NCBI GenBank assembly: GCA_046729855.1 | Contig: JBKPHM010000034.1 | Coordinates: forward strand, 1 to 58,725 | Reading direction: 5' to 3' | Source: DATHSY01 sp046729855 | Lineage (GTDB): Bacteria > Actinomycetota > UBA4738 > HRBIN12 | Length of the DNA stretch: 58,725 nucleotides | Shown: piece after piece, positions 52,332 through 58,725 of the stretch | Position numbering within the stretch: position 1 is the stretch's first letter | How the letters are laid out: each line of letters opens with the position of its first letter | Program-made: the position numbers and the translations under genes | The notes under the pieces: generated by a model | Database searches by the model: none | The model's input: only the letters and a program-made list of their open reading frames with translations | Told to the model about the DNA's origin: nothing

Positions 52332-52802
52332 TCACACCTGCTTCGGCACGTGCCCGGCGTAGACGAGTCTCATGATCTTGTGCCCGAAGTCGGCGGTGGG
52401 CGCGAACATCAGGGGGCAGCCTCCGTCGATCACCGTGATGCCGTGCTGACGGCCGTAGGCGGTGGCGGCGTCGGAGACGCTGCCTGCGCCGGGGCCCCGG
52501 TGCATCCACACGTGCTTGATCCCCAGGTCCGCACACTCGCGCATGGTGTCCTCGGCGACCTCGGGCCGCGTTCCAATCACCACCGCCTGGACCCCGCCGG
52601 GGATCGACTTCAGGTCCTGGTAGCAGCGGTCGCCCTCGACCTCGTCGGCGTTCGGATTGACCGCGAAGACCTCATAGCCACGCTCACGCAGCCGTCGGTA
52701 CACGTTGTTGCTTCCGTGCGTCTTGGGCGTGCGCGACACTCCCGTGACCGCCACCCGCTTGTTGGCCAGGAATGCGGATGCGGCTTCCTTCACGCTCTGC
52801 AT
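52332..52802 (-). CDS. CoA-binding domain protein (YccU type)
   Basis: 156 residues of a Rossmann-like CoA-binding fold: VAVTGVSRTPKTHGSNNVYR, VFAVNPNADEVEG, AVVIGTRPEVAEDTMREC and HVWMHRGPGAGSVS, as in YccU and succinyl-CoA synthetase alpha. Function unknown. ATG with AAGGAGGCAAGG upstream. It lies just before the WS/DGAT gene on the same strand, 20 bases apart, perhaps in one transcript. Confidence 0.9.
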   Translation of the reverse strand: MQSVKEAASAFLANKRVAVTGVSRTPKTHGSNNVYRRLRERGYEVFAVNPNADEVEGDRCYQDLKSIPGGVQAVVIGTRPEVAEDTMRECADLGIKHVWMHRGPGAGSVSDAATAYGRQHGITVIDGGCPLMFAPTADFGHKIMRLVYAGHVPKQV

Positions 52803-52860
52803 AGCTCCTTGCCTCCTTATTCACGCCTGTCGGCGACCGGAGCCGCCCGTCGCCAGCACC

Positions 52861-53664
52861 TCAGACGGTCCCCGCCCCGCGCGCGCGGCTCCGGCGGATC
52901 GCCCCCACGATCAAGAGTGCCCCAACGGTCAGGAGGATCCCTCCGAACACGAGCGAGCCGACGGCGATTCCCATCAGGGCGGGATAGGTGGCCCCAACGT
53001 CTGAGACCACCTCGACCCCCGGTCGTCCGTCGGCGTTCATCACGACCACGGTCCACGCGCCGTTGGCCGGATCCCATGTCAGGGTCTGGGTCCCGGTACC
53101 GTTGGCGGAGGCGACCCAGAAGTCCTGCGTTCCAGGAGCAGAACGGGGGATGGCACCGGCGACCGACTGCACGCGATCGCTCCAGAAATCGGAGATGAGC
53201 GTATGGCTGACCCCGGCGAGGTAACGGTCGACATCGTTCGAGGGGCCGATTCCGACGAATAACTCCGAGTCAGGGTTCACCGGAGTGACCCGGATACGAA
53301 TGTCGCCGAGCAGGACCGACGAGTACAGCCAGCCGACCCCTGGCGAGTCGAGTTCGGCCGGCTCGGTCGCCAAGGCCGATCCCGCCGTGGAGAACCGGTG
53401 GTCGCCGGTCGTCACGTAGCCGGCCGCGTCGCGGTGCGTCAGGTCGGCCCACAGCACGGTTCCTCCCGCGCCGAGCAAGCCGATCGAGACCAGAGCGAGG
53501 ATCGTGCCAATCACGAGCGCCGTGATGCGGCCTGCGGTCCATCCCGACGGCCCAGCGGCGGCTTGCGGTCGGGGTGGTATCCCCGCCGAGACCGACCCCC
53601 TTCCTTCGCGGCGCGCTGCCTCGGCTGCAGACAGCGCCGTTGATGAAGCTTGGCTCTCGTTCAC
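52861..53664 (-). CDS. Two-helix membrane protein with extracytoplasmic domain
   Basis: 267 residues: a cytoplasmic N-terminus of about 45, a helix (ITALVIGTILALVSIGLLGAG), a 150-residue outside domain with SELFVGIGPSNDVDRYL and TQTLTWDPANGAWTVVVMNADG, then a second helix (LMGIAVGSLVFGGILLTVGAL) and a basic tail. GTG start with GGAAGGGG upstream; the frame is open further up but not protein-like. Similar proteins occur in actinobacteria with no assigned role. Confidence 0.75.
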   Translation of the reverse strand: MNESQASSTALSAAEAARREGRGSVSAGIPPRPQAAAGPSGWTAGRITALVIGTILALVSIGLLGAGGTVLWADLTHRDAAGYVTTGDHRFSTAGSALATEPAELDSPGVGWLYSSVLLGDIRIRVTPVNPDSELFVGIGPSNDVDRYLAGVSHTLISDFWSDRVQSVAGAIPRSAPGTQDFWVASANGTGTQTLTWDPANGAWTVVVMNADGRPGVEVVSDVGATYPALMGIAVGSLVFGGILLTVGALLIVGAIRRSRARGAGTV

Positions 53665-53689
53665 CGATACCACCCCTTCCGGGCTCGCT

Positions 53690-53932
53690 TCATGGGATCT
53701 GAACCTCGCTGACGCGCGTGATCGTGGTGCGCTCAGCCACGTAAAACGGCAGCAACCGGAGCGCGTCCTCTTCGCTCTTGGCATCCACCGTCCACCAGAT
53801 CGCGTGCCCGCCCGAGCGGCACGAGGCCAGCGTTTCTCGGTGGCGAAGCGGGCTCTCGTGTCCCTTGAACGAGGTGAACACGACGCCGCACTCATCGGGC
53901 GCGTGCCGGTGGTGAAGGAGGTAACGAGACAT
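53690..53932 (-). CDS. Small DUF3303-like ferredoxin-fold protein
   Basis: 80 residues: SRYLLHHRHAPDECGVVF at the start, a middle SCRSGGHAIWWTVDA and an end LLPFYVAERTTITRVSEVQIP, resembling small dimeric alpha-beta-barrel proteins such as DUF3303. The His-rich start and two cysteines are notable. The motif TCAGGGT-N5-TCAGGGT lies about 45 bases upstream, as also before the gene at 57152. Confidence 0.75.
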   Translation of the reverse strand: MSRYLLHHRHAPDECGVVFTSFKGHESPLRHRETLASCRSGGHAIWWTVDAKSEEDALRLLPFYVAERTTITRVSEVQIP

Positions 53933-53976
53933 GCGGCCAGCTTGCCGTCCGACGGCGGGGCCGACATCCGGGTATC

Positions 53977-53995
53977 ACCCTGAGCCGGACCCTGA
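53977..53995 (-). promoter_or_regulatory. Heptamer direct repeat upstream of the 80-residue gene (left copy)
   Basis: On the minus strand TCAGGGT-CCGGC-TCAGGGT, two identical heptamers 12 bp apart, embedded in about 60 bases that match the right copy at 57016. It lies between the divergent small gene (53932) and the LuxR-type gene (54077). Confidence 0.6.
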
Positions 53996-54076
53996 ATTTC
54001 CTGCAGCGTCCCGCCGCCGGCAGGACCTTCGACCCTGGCCGCAACAGTACGCGGATTACTTGGCTTACCGGAGCGT

Positions 54077-57001
54077 ATGGTCCGTGCCAGCGAGCACGTC
54101 GTCGGACGTGCGGACGAGCTCGATTCGCTCGAGCGCCTCCTCGATGAGCTCGATCGAGGTCGCCCGGGCGCGATCGAGGTTGCGGGCGAACCGGGGATAG
54201 GCAAGACACGTCTTCTCCGGGAGCTCGCCGCTCGCGCCGAGGACCGCGGCCACCTCGTGCTTGGCGGGTCGGCGTCGGAGTTCGAGCGAGACCTGCCGTT
54301 CTCTGTCTTCGTCGATGCGCTCGATGAGTACCTCCGGGGCCTGGACCCAGAGGTCCTCGCCGTGCTCGACGAACAGGTTCGCGCGGAGCTCGCACATATC
54401 TTCCCGTCGCTGTGGGCGCTCGCCGACGGTCGCGCGGTCGCGCTCCAGCACGAGCGCTATCGCAGCCATCGCGCAGTCCGCGAGCTCCTCGAGCAGCTCG
54501 CGGAGCCGAGGCCGCTGGTTCTCGTCCTGGATGATGTCCAGTGGGGCGACTCCGCGTCGGTCGAACTGCTCGGCGCGCTCCTGCGCCGACCACCGGCTTC
54601 GCGCGTTCTGATGGCGCTTGGGGTGCGGCCGCACCAAACCCCCGAGCGTTTGCTGGGAGCGCTCGAGCGGGCGCGGCGGGAGGCCGTGCTCACTCGTATC
54701 GAGCTCGGGGCGATGAGTCCCGCGGAGGCGCGCGCCTTCCTCGGCGGAGCCGTTGAAGCGTCGGACGCGGCAGTGCTCTATGAGGAAAGCGGCGGGAATC
54801 CCTTCTACCTCCAGCAGCTCGCGCGCGCGTTCGACCGCGCGAGCGGGGCTGTTTCGGGCGAGGTCGAGCTGTCGTTGTCAATCGGCGTTCCATCTGCCGT
54901 TGCTGCCGCGCTCGCCGAGGAGCTCGCGTTGCTATCCGAGCCGGCGCGTCTGGTACTCGAAGGCGCGGCCGTGGCGGGCGATCCTTTTGAGCCTGAGCTG
55001 GTCGCGGTCGCCGCGGGTATCTCGGAGGACTCGACGATGGGGGCCATCGACGAGCTTCTGCAGCTCGATGTCATCCGCCAGACGGACGTGCCGCGGCGGT
55101 TCCGATTCCGGCACCCGCTCGTGCGCCGCACGGTCTACGAGACCACGCGCGGCGGCTGGCGGCTGGGAGCGCACGAGCGGTGCGCAGACGCGCTCGCCGC
55201 ACGAGGTGCCCCCGTGGCGGCGCGAGCGCATCACGTCGAGCGCTCTGCGCGCCAGGGCGACGTGGGTGCCGTTGCGGTCCTGCGCAAGGCTGGCGAGGCT
55301 ACAGCGCGCCTCGCGCCCGAGACCGCTGCGCGATGGTTCGGTGGGGCGTTACGGCTGCTGCCGCAGACCGCGCCGGCGGACGACCGCGTCGAGCTCCTGC
55401 TTGCCCGTGCCGGAGCCTTGGCGGCGGCGGGCCATTTCGCCGACAGCCATGAGACCTTGCTGAAAGCGATCGCGATCGTCCCGGAGCGGTCGAGGGTGCT
55501 TCACACGACCCTTGCGACGGCGTGCGCCCGGGTGGAGCGCTTCCTCGGGCGATACGAGCAGGCCCATGCTCGACTCGTGAGCGTTCTTCGCGGCCCGCCG
55601 GAGCCGGCCTCGGTCGAGTCAGTCGGGGTGCTGATCGAGCTGACGCTGAACGAGTTCTATCGCTCGAGATACGACGCGATGCACGAATGGGCCGGCCGCG
55701 CGGTGAGCGCCGCGACGGTTCTGGGAGAGGGGGCCCTGATGGCGGCAGCGCTCGCGATGTCGGCGCTCGCGGAGGCCATGACGGGACCGATCGAAACCGC
55801 TCGATCCCACCGCGCCGAAGCCGCAGCGCTGGTCGACGGACTCTCCGACGAACAGCTCTCGCTTCGTCTCGACGCGGCGGCGTGGCTCGCCGCGGTCGAG
55901 CTCTACCTCGACCTCTACGCCGAGGCCGATGCTCACGCGAGCCGTGCCCTTACGCTCGCTCGGGCGGCCCGGCGAGGGGATCCCTTCGGCCCGTACCAGA
56001 TCCTGCCCAGGGTCTGGTACGTACGCGCGAAGCTGGAGGAGGCCGCCGGGCTCCTGGACGGTGCCATCGAGGCTGCGCGCTTGCTCGGGACCCCTCCGGC
56101 TCTCGCCGGGAACCTCTTCAACCGCTCCGTGGTTGCGCTCGCGATTGGCGATCTCGACATCGCGCTCGCCACTGCGCAGGAGGCGGTCCAGCTCACGCGC
56201 GATCTCGACGGGGGCTTCGTCACGGCCTGGGCGGCGGTGAGGCTGGCCGGCGTCCTGCTCGAAACCGGGCAACCGGTCCGAGCCGTTGAGCTGCTCCTCG
56301 GCCGCGCCGGAGGCGAGGCGCTGACGCTCATCCCTGGCGGCTGGAGGGTTCATGGCCTCGAGCTGCTCACGCGATGTTGGCTCGCGGACGATCGCCGCGC
56401 CGAGGCCGAGCGCGCAGCCGCCATCGCCGGAGTCACGGCAGCGGCGATGCGGCTCCCGCTCGCGGCCGCTTGGGCCGATCGTGCCGCCGCCGCCGTGGCT
56501 CTGCACGGGGGAGATTCCGCCCGCGCCGCCGAACGAGCACTGGCATCGGCCGATGCCGCTGACGAGGCCGGAGCCCCCATCGAGGCCGCGTTGTCGCGCA
56601 CGCTCGCGGGCCGCGCGCTCGCCCAAGCCGGCCAGGCGGACCGTGCGGTGGTGGAGCTTCAGCGCGCCGCGGCGGCGCTTGACGATTGCGGCGCGCTCCG
56701 CTACCGAGAAAAGGCGGAGCGAGAGCTGGGGAAGCTCGGCCACCGCCCCCACCGACGCACGCGACCGGGCAGGTCCGACGGATCTGGCATCGAGTCGTTG
56801 ACCGAACGCGAAATGCAGGTCGCGCGCCTTGTCGTCGACCGCAAGACCAATCCGGAGATCGCCGCGGAGCTGTTCTTGAGCCGGAAGACCGTCGAGACGC
56901 ACCTGCGCAACATCTTCCACAAGATGGGCGTCGCGACTCGCACCGCCCTCGCGCGTGCCGTCGAACGCGCCGATCGAGCAGCGAGCGGACGACCGCGATA
57001 G
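54077..57001 (+). CDS. LuxR-family ATPase transcriptional regulator (LAL/MalT type)
   Basis: 974 residues. N-terminal AAA/STAND ATPase: Walker A GEPGIGKT (37-44), Walker B LVLVLDD (147-153); about 400-880 are Ala/Leu-rich TPR-like repeats; the C-terminus (about 900-965) is a LuxR helix-turn-helix with SLTEREMQVARLVVDRKTN and LFLSRKTVETHLRNIFHKMG. Such proteins are large ATP-dependent activators. Both sides carry matching TCAGGGT repeats pointing away from the gene into the flanking genes, so it likely regulates its neighbours and perhaps itself. No clear ribosome site before the ATG. Confidence 0.92.
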   Translation: MVRASEHVVGRADELDSLERLLDELDRGRPGAIEVAGEPGIGKTRLLRELAARAEDRGHLVLGGSASEFERDLPFSVFVDALDEYLRGLDPEVLAVLDEQVRAELAHIFPSLWALADGRAVALQHERYRSHRAVRELLEQLAEPRPLVLVLDDVQWGDSASVELLGALLRRPPASRVLMALGVRPHQTPERLLGALERARREAVLTRIELGAMSPAEARAFLGGAVEASDAAVLYEESGGNPFYLQQLARAFDRASGAVSGEVELSLSIGVPSAVAAALAEELALLSEPARLVLEGAAVAGDPFEPELVAVAAGISEDSTMGAIDELLQLDVIRQTDVPRRFRFRHPLVRRTVYETTRGGWRLGAHERCADALAARGAPVAARAHHVERSARQGDVGAVAVLRKAGEATARLAPETAARWFGGALRLLPQTAPADDRVELLLARAGALAAAGHFADSHETLLKAIAIVPERSRVLHTTLATACARVERFLGRYEQAHARLVSVLRGPPEPASVESVGVLIELTLNEFYRSRYDAMHEWAGRAVSAATVLGEGALMAAALAMSALAEAMTGPIETARSHRAEAAALVDGLSDEQLSLRLDAAAWLAAVELYLDLYAEADAHASRALTLARAARRGDPFGPYQILPRVWYVRAKLEEAAGLLDGAIEAARLLGTPPALAGNLFNRSVVALAIGDLDIALATAQEAVQLTRDLDGGFVTAWAAVRLAGVLLETGQPVRAVELLLGRAGGEALTLIPGGWRVHGLELLTRCWLADDRRAEAERAAAIAGVTAAAMRLPLAAAWADRAAAAVALHGGDSARAAERALASADAADEAGAPIEAALSRTLAGRALAQAGQADRAVVELQRAAAALDDCGALRYREKAERELGKLGHRPHRRTRPGRSDGSGIESLTEREMQVARLVVDRKTNPEIAAELFLSRKTVETHLRNIFHKMGVATRTALARAVERADRAASGRPR

Positions 57002-57015
57002 GTGTGTTCGGGAAA

Positions 57016-57034
57016 TCAGGGTCGGGTTCAGGGT
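57016..57034 (+). promoter_or_regulatory. Heptamer direct repeat upstream of the 57152 gene (right copy)
   Basis: TCAGGGT-CGGGT-TCAGGGT, followed by GACGCCCCGATGTTGGCC; the left copy (minus strand) continues GATACCCGGATGTCGGCC. The similarity extends to a CGGCAAG further on. The same orientation relative to a downstream gene at both places suggests a shared operator or promoter. Confidence 0.6.
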
Positions 57035-57151
57035 GACGCCCCGATGTTGGCCGAGCCGCGCGCACGGCAAGATCCACGTATCGCTCGTCGAAGGGCAAGA
57101 GACGGCACATCGAGTGCCGCACGTCGAACGAGCACACGAAGGAGGGGGATC

Positions 57152-57667
57152 ATGGCTACGCGTGTCGAAGGTCGGCATGGCTCGGCAGCCTGGGCGACGG
57201 CGATGGCGCGATGGCGCCGCGTCGCCTGGGTCGTCATCGTGATCGCGGATGTAGGGCTCCTCGCGTGGGCCGCGATGGCGGCGCTGGCGCCCGAGCGTCT
57301 GCCGGGGCCAGATTCGACACCGATCCTGACCGCCGGGTACGAGGGCTTCACCGGGGGCTCGTGGCAGGAGCTCGTCGCCACGGCTCCGAAGACGGCGGAC
57401 TACACCACCCTGCTCTTCCGCATGTACGGCATCTACGGTGTGGGCTTGTCGTTGCTCGCGGTCTCCATCGCGGCCACGGCCTTCCGACGTGGTGAGCGTT
57501 GGGCATGGTGGGCGCTGCTCGTCGGGAACACGATCGGCTACGGCGCGGCAATGGTGTACGACCAGATCGTGGGAGCCATCGGACCGTTCGAGTTGTCGGA
57601 ATACCTCGGCCTCGCCGCTATCTACGGGTCCCTCGCCATCACGGCTCCTTTCCGCACAGCGTCGTGA
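57152..57667 (+). CDS. Hypothetical four-helix membrane protein
   Basis: 171 residues: helices at about 24-46 (VAWVVIVIADVGLLAWAAM), 92-110 (GIYGVGLSLLAVSIAATAF), 115-135 and 145-165. The outside loop has GGSWQELVATAPKTADY. ATG with GGAGGGGG upstream. Function not recognised; probably a target of the LuxR-type regulator next door because of the TCAGGGT repeat in its upstream region. Confidence 0.75.
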   Translation: MATRVEGRHGSAAWATAMARWRRVAWVVIVIADVGLLAWAAMAALAPERLPGPDSTPILTAGYEGFTGGSWQELVATAPKTADYTTLLFRMYGIYGVGLSLLAVSIAATAFRRGERWAWWALLVGNTIGYGAAMVYDQIVGAIGPFELSEYLGLAAIYGSLAITAPFRTAS

Positions 57668-57813
57668 ATCTCGAAGATGTTCGCGCAGCGTGGCGGCCGG
57701 CCAAGATTTCATTGAGGTTCGCGGTGCTCCGGCTTGCCGGCCATGCAGGAGCCAGTGAGCCCACAGGTCGAGTTCCCTCTCCTCTTCCACGGACGAAGGA
57801 TGCCGCGCTCGTG

Positions 57814-57999
57814 TCAGGCTCGCCAGATGTGTAGCGCGGTATCGCCGGTCTGCTGGGAGAACGTTTCTGTAGGTGAGACCTCAGCCAGCAGGCGACGAAG
57901 ATCCGATTCGAAGGCGGCACGGCGGTCTACGAAAAGGTGCGGAGCCGAGGCCGAGACCGAGTGCACGGCCGCGACGACCGGATCGGTGGTCCTAGTCAG
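57814..57999 (-). pseudogene. C-terminal remnant of a SAM-dependent methyltransferase
   Basis: The last 60 codons of a minus-strand frame read DPVVAAVHSVSASAPHLF, AFESDLRRLLAEVSP, FSQQTGDTALHIWRA, which resembles the C-terminus of class I methyltransferases. The same frame before it is Arg/Pro-rich and not protein-like, and no methyltransferase motif I is found, so the front of the gene is missing. The rest of the gap (57668-57813, 58000-58151) shows nothing definite. Confidence 0.5.
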
Positions 58000-58151
58000 G
58001 GCCCTTCCGTCACCTTCACAACGTGGTAGGCGGGCGGATGCGGGGCGAGGAACGGGGGGTATAGGCTGCGGGCCTGGGTAACCAGCGCGGCGGGCCCCGA
58101 CCGACCGGCGAAGGCGGGGCGTGGGCCGTCGCCGGGAGGGAGGGGAAGCCC

Positions 58152-58725
58152 ATGCAGCCGTTGCGACCGCGATGGCAGCTGACCGTAGCGATTCTCGGCG
58201 CGATGGTGCTCGTGATCGGCGCGGTCCCTGGTCAGGCCGCAAGCAAGGGCGGCTCGGCCACGACGAAGCGTGGCCTCGATTCCGAGGCCGAAGCAGCCGA
58301 GGACGCCGACGAGATCCTCGGGATCGCCTACTCGCTGTCGGCGGTCGCAACGGCGCCGGCAGCGTCCGTCGATGCCGCGGCCTACATCGACGCGTACGCG
58401 AGCGCCGCCGACCTCCCGGTCGTGGGCGGATCGTGGACGGAGGTCCAGGACCGCAGCTACGACAACGACGACACCGACTATCGCGATCCCTTCATCTCGA
58501 ACTCAGGTGCTGGCTGGGCTCACGTCACCGGTCGGATGACGGGGCTCGCGGTGATGCCGGGGACCAACGGTCTGGAGGCGTACGCCGGCGGCGCCGGCGG
58601 CGGCGTTTGGAAGACGACGGACGGCGGAGCCACCTGGGCCCCCGTCTTCGATCAGGCCGCGGCCTCGATCGCGATCGGTGCGATCGCGATCGACTCGGGA
58701 ACCCACGCGATCTGGGTCGGCACCG
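58152..58725 (+). CDS. Secreted BNR/VPS10-repeat protein, 5' part
   Basis: Open to the right window edge; 191 codons visible. A signal peptide (LTVAILGAMVLVIGAVPGQA-A) is followed by an acidic linker, a region with SWTEVQDRSYDNDDTDYRD and then a bacterial neuraminidase/Asp-box type repeat, GGGVWKTTDGGATWAPVFD, as in sortilin-like beta-propellers. It is exported and probably forms a beta-propeller of unknown role. ATG with GGGAGGGAGGGG upstream. TATAGG at 58060-58065 may be its -10 box, giving an 80-base leader. Confidence 0.85.
   Translation, partial: MQPLRPRWQLTVAILGAMVLVIGAVPGQAASKGGSATTKRGLDSEAEAAEDADEILGIAYSLSAVATAPAASVDAAAYIDAYASAADLPVVGGSWTEVQDRSYDNDDTDYRDPFISNSGAGWAHVTGRMTGLAVMPGTNGLEAYAGGAGGGVWKTTDGGATWAPVFDQAAASIAIGAIAIDSGTHAIWVGT

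Noticed and set aside
53931..54200. Plus-strand 89-codon frame over the left TCAGGGT copy
   Set aside because: Its similarity to a minus-strand frame near 57.1 kb reflects the shared regulatory DNA, not a protein.
58060..58152. Riboswitch (for example cyclic-di-AMP) before the secreted BNR gene
   Set aside because: A GC-rich leader of about 80 bases can fold, but no conserved core could be recognised.
1..58725. CRISPR arrays, tRNA genes, insertion sequences
   Set aside because: No regularly spaced repeats, no cloverleaf-like gene in the gaps inspected and no transposase frame were seen.

Overview
The window is G+C-rich bacterial DNA with dense, often overlapping genes, many GTG starts and several starts that look leaderless (a -10-like hexamer 6-8 bases before the start codon). 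An LLM-class (F420-type) oxidoreductase, a WS/DGAT wax-ester synthase, a stand-alone LigD-type polymerase, Ser/Thr protein kinases and class III cyclases together suggest an uncultured actinobacterial lineage, possibly Thermoleophilia- or Acidimicrobiia-like. That placement is inference. I see no rRNA, tRNA, CRISPR array or insertion sequence. 

Layout. 1-18.65 kb is a large carbohydrate-use region interrupted only by metG. It has a 3' fragment of a GH4 glycosidase, a pentulose-phosphate-epimerase-like protein, metG, a DeoR repressor divergent from a SIS isomerase plus complete sugar ABC transporter operon, then a minus-strand GH4 glycosidase/amidohydrolase pair divergent from a seven-gene operon (D-serine-dehydratase-like PLP enzyme, SDR, UlaG-like lactonase, zinc dehydrogenase, PfkB kinase, class II aldolase, NagB-like protein). 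18.65-22.2 kb holds a LigD polymerase domain, a nitroreductase, an Asp/Glu racemase, and a MerR regulator divergent from a small membrane protein. 22.3-26.25 kb is a trehalose module (beta-phosphoglucomutase/OtsB fusion and GH65 phosphorylase). 26.4-33.5 kb has an orphan histidine kinase, FtsH, an LLM oxidoreductase and a YHS protein. 32.3-36.4 kb is an adenylate cyclase coupled to a carrier/HEAT/cyclic-nucleotide-binding fusion. 37-42.6 kb is a Ser/Thr kinase with membrane proteins. 43-50.6 kb is an envelope-lipid-like region (solute-binding lipoprotein, PAP2-kinase fusion, Ppx/GppA, PAP2 phosphatase, flippase-like protein). 50.5-53.9 kb is a minus-strand run including a frameshifted WS/DGAT gene. 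54-57.7 kb is a large LuxR-type ATPase regulator flanked by matching operator-like sequences. The end holds the start of a secreted BNR-repeat protein. 

Regulation visible in the sequence. The most striking element is a candidate ribosome-mediated attenuator before metG: an 18-codon leader peptide with three Met codons and three mutually exclusive hairpins ending in a terminator. Others are a divergent DeoR/SIS promoter with an inverted repeat, two tandem palindromes under the MerR promoter, and twin heptamer direct repeats on both sides of the LuxR-type gene. Stop/start overlaps (GTGA, ATGA) occur at about ten gene junctions and imply widespread translational coupling. Two genes (43.2 kb and 51.1 kb) carry single-base frameshifts next to homopolymers, and two further minus-strand fragments (GH15, methyltransferase) look like gene remnants.
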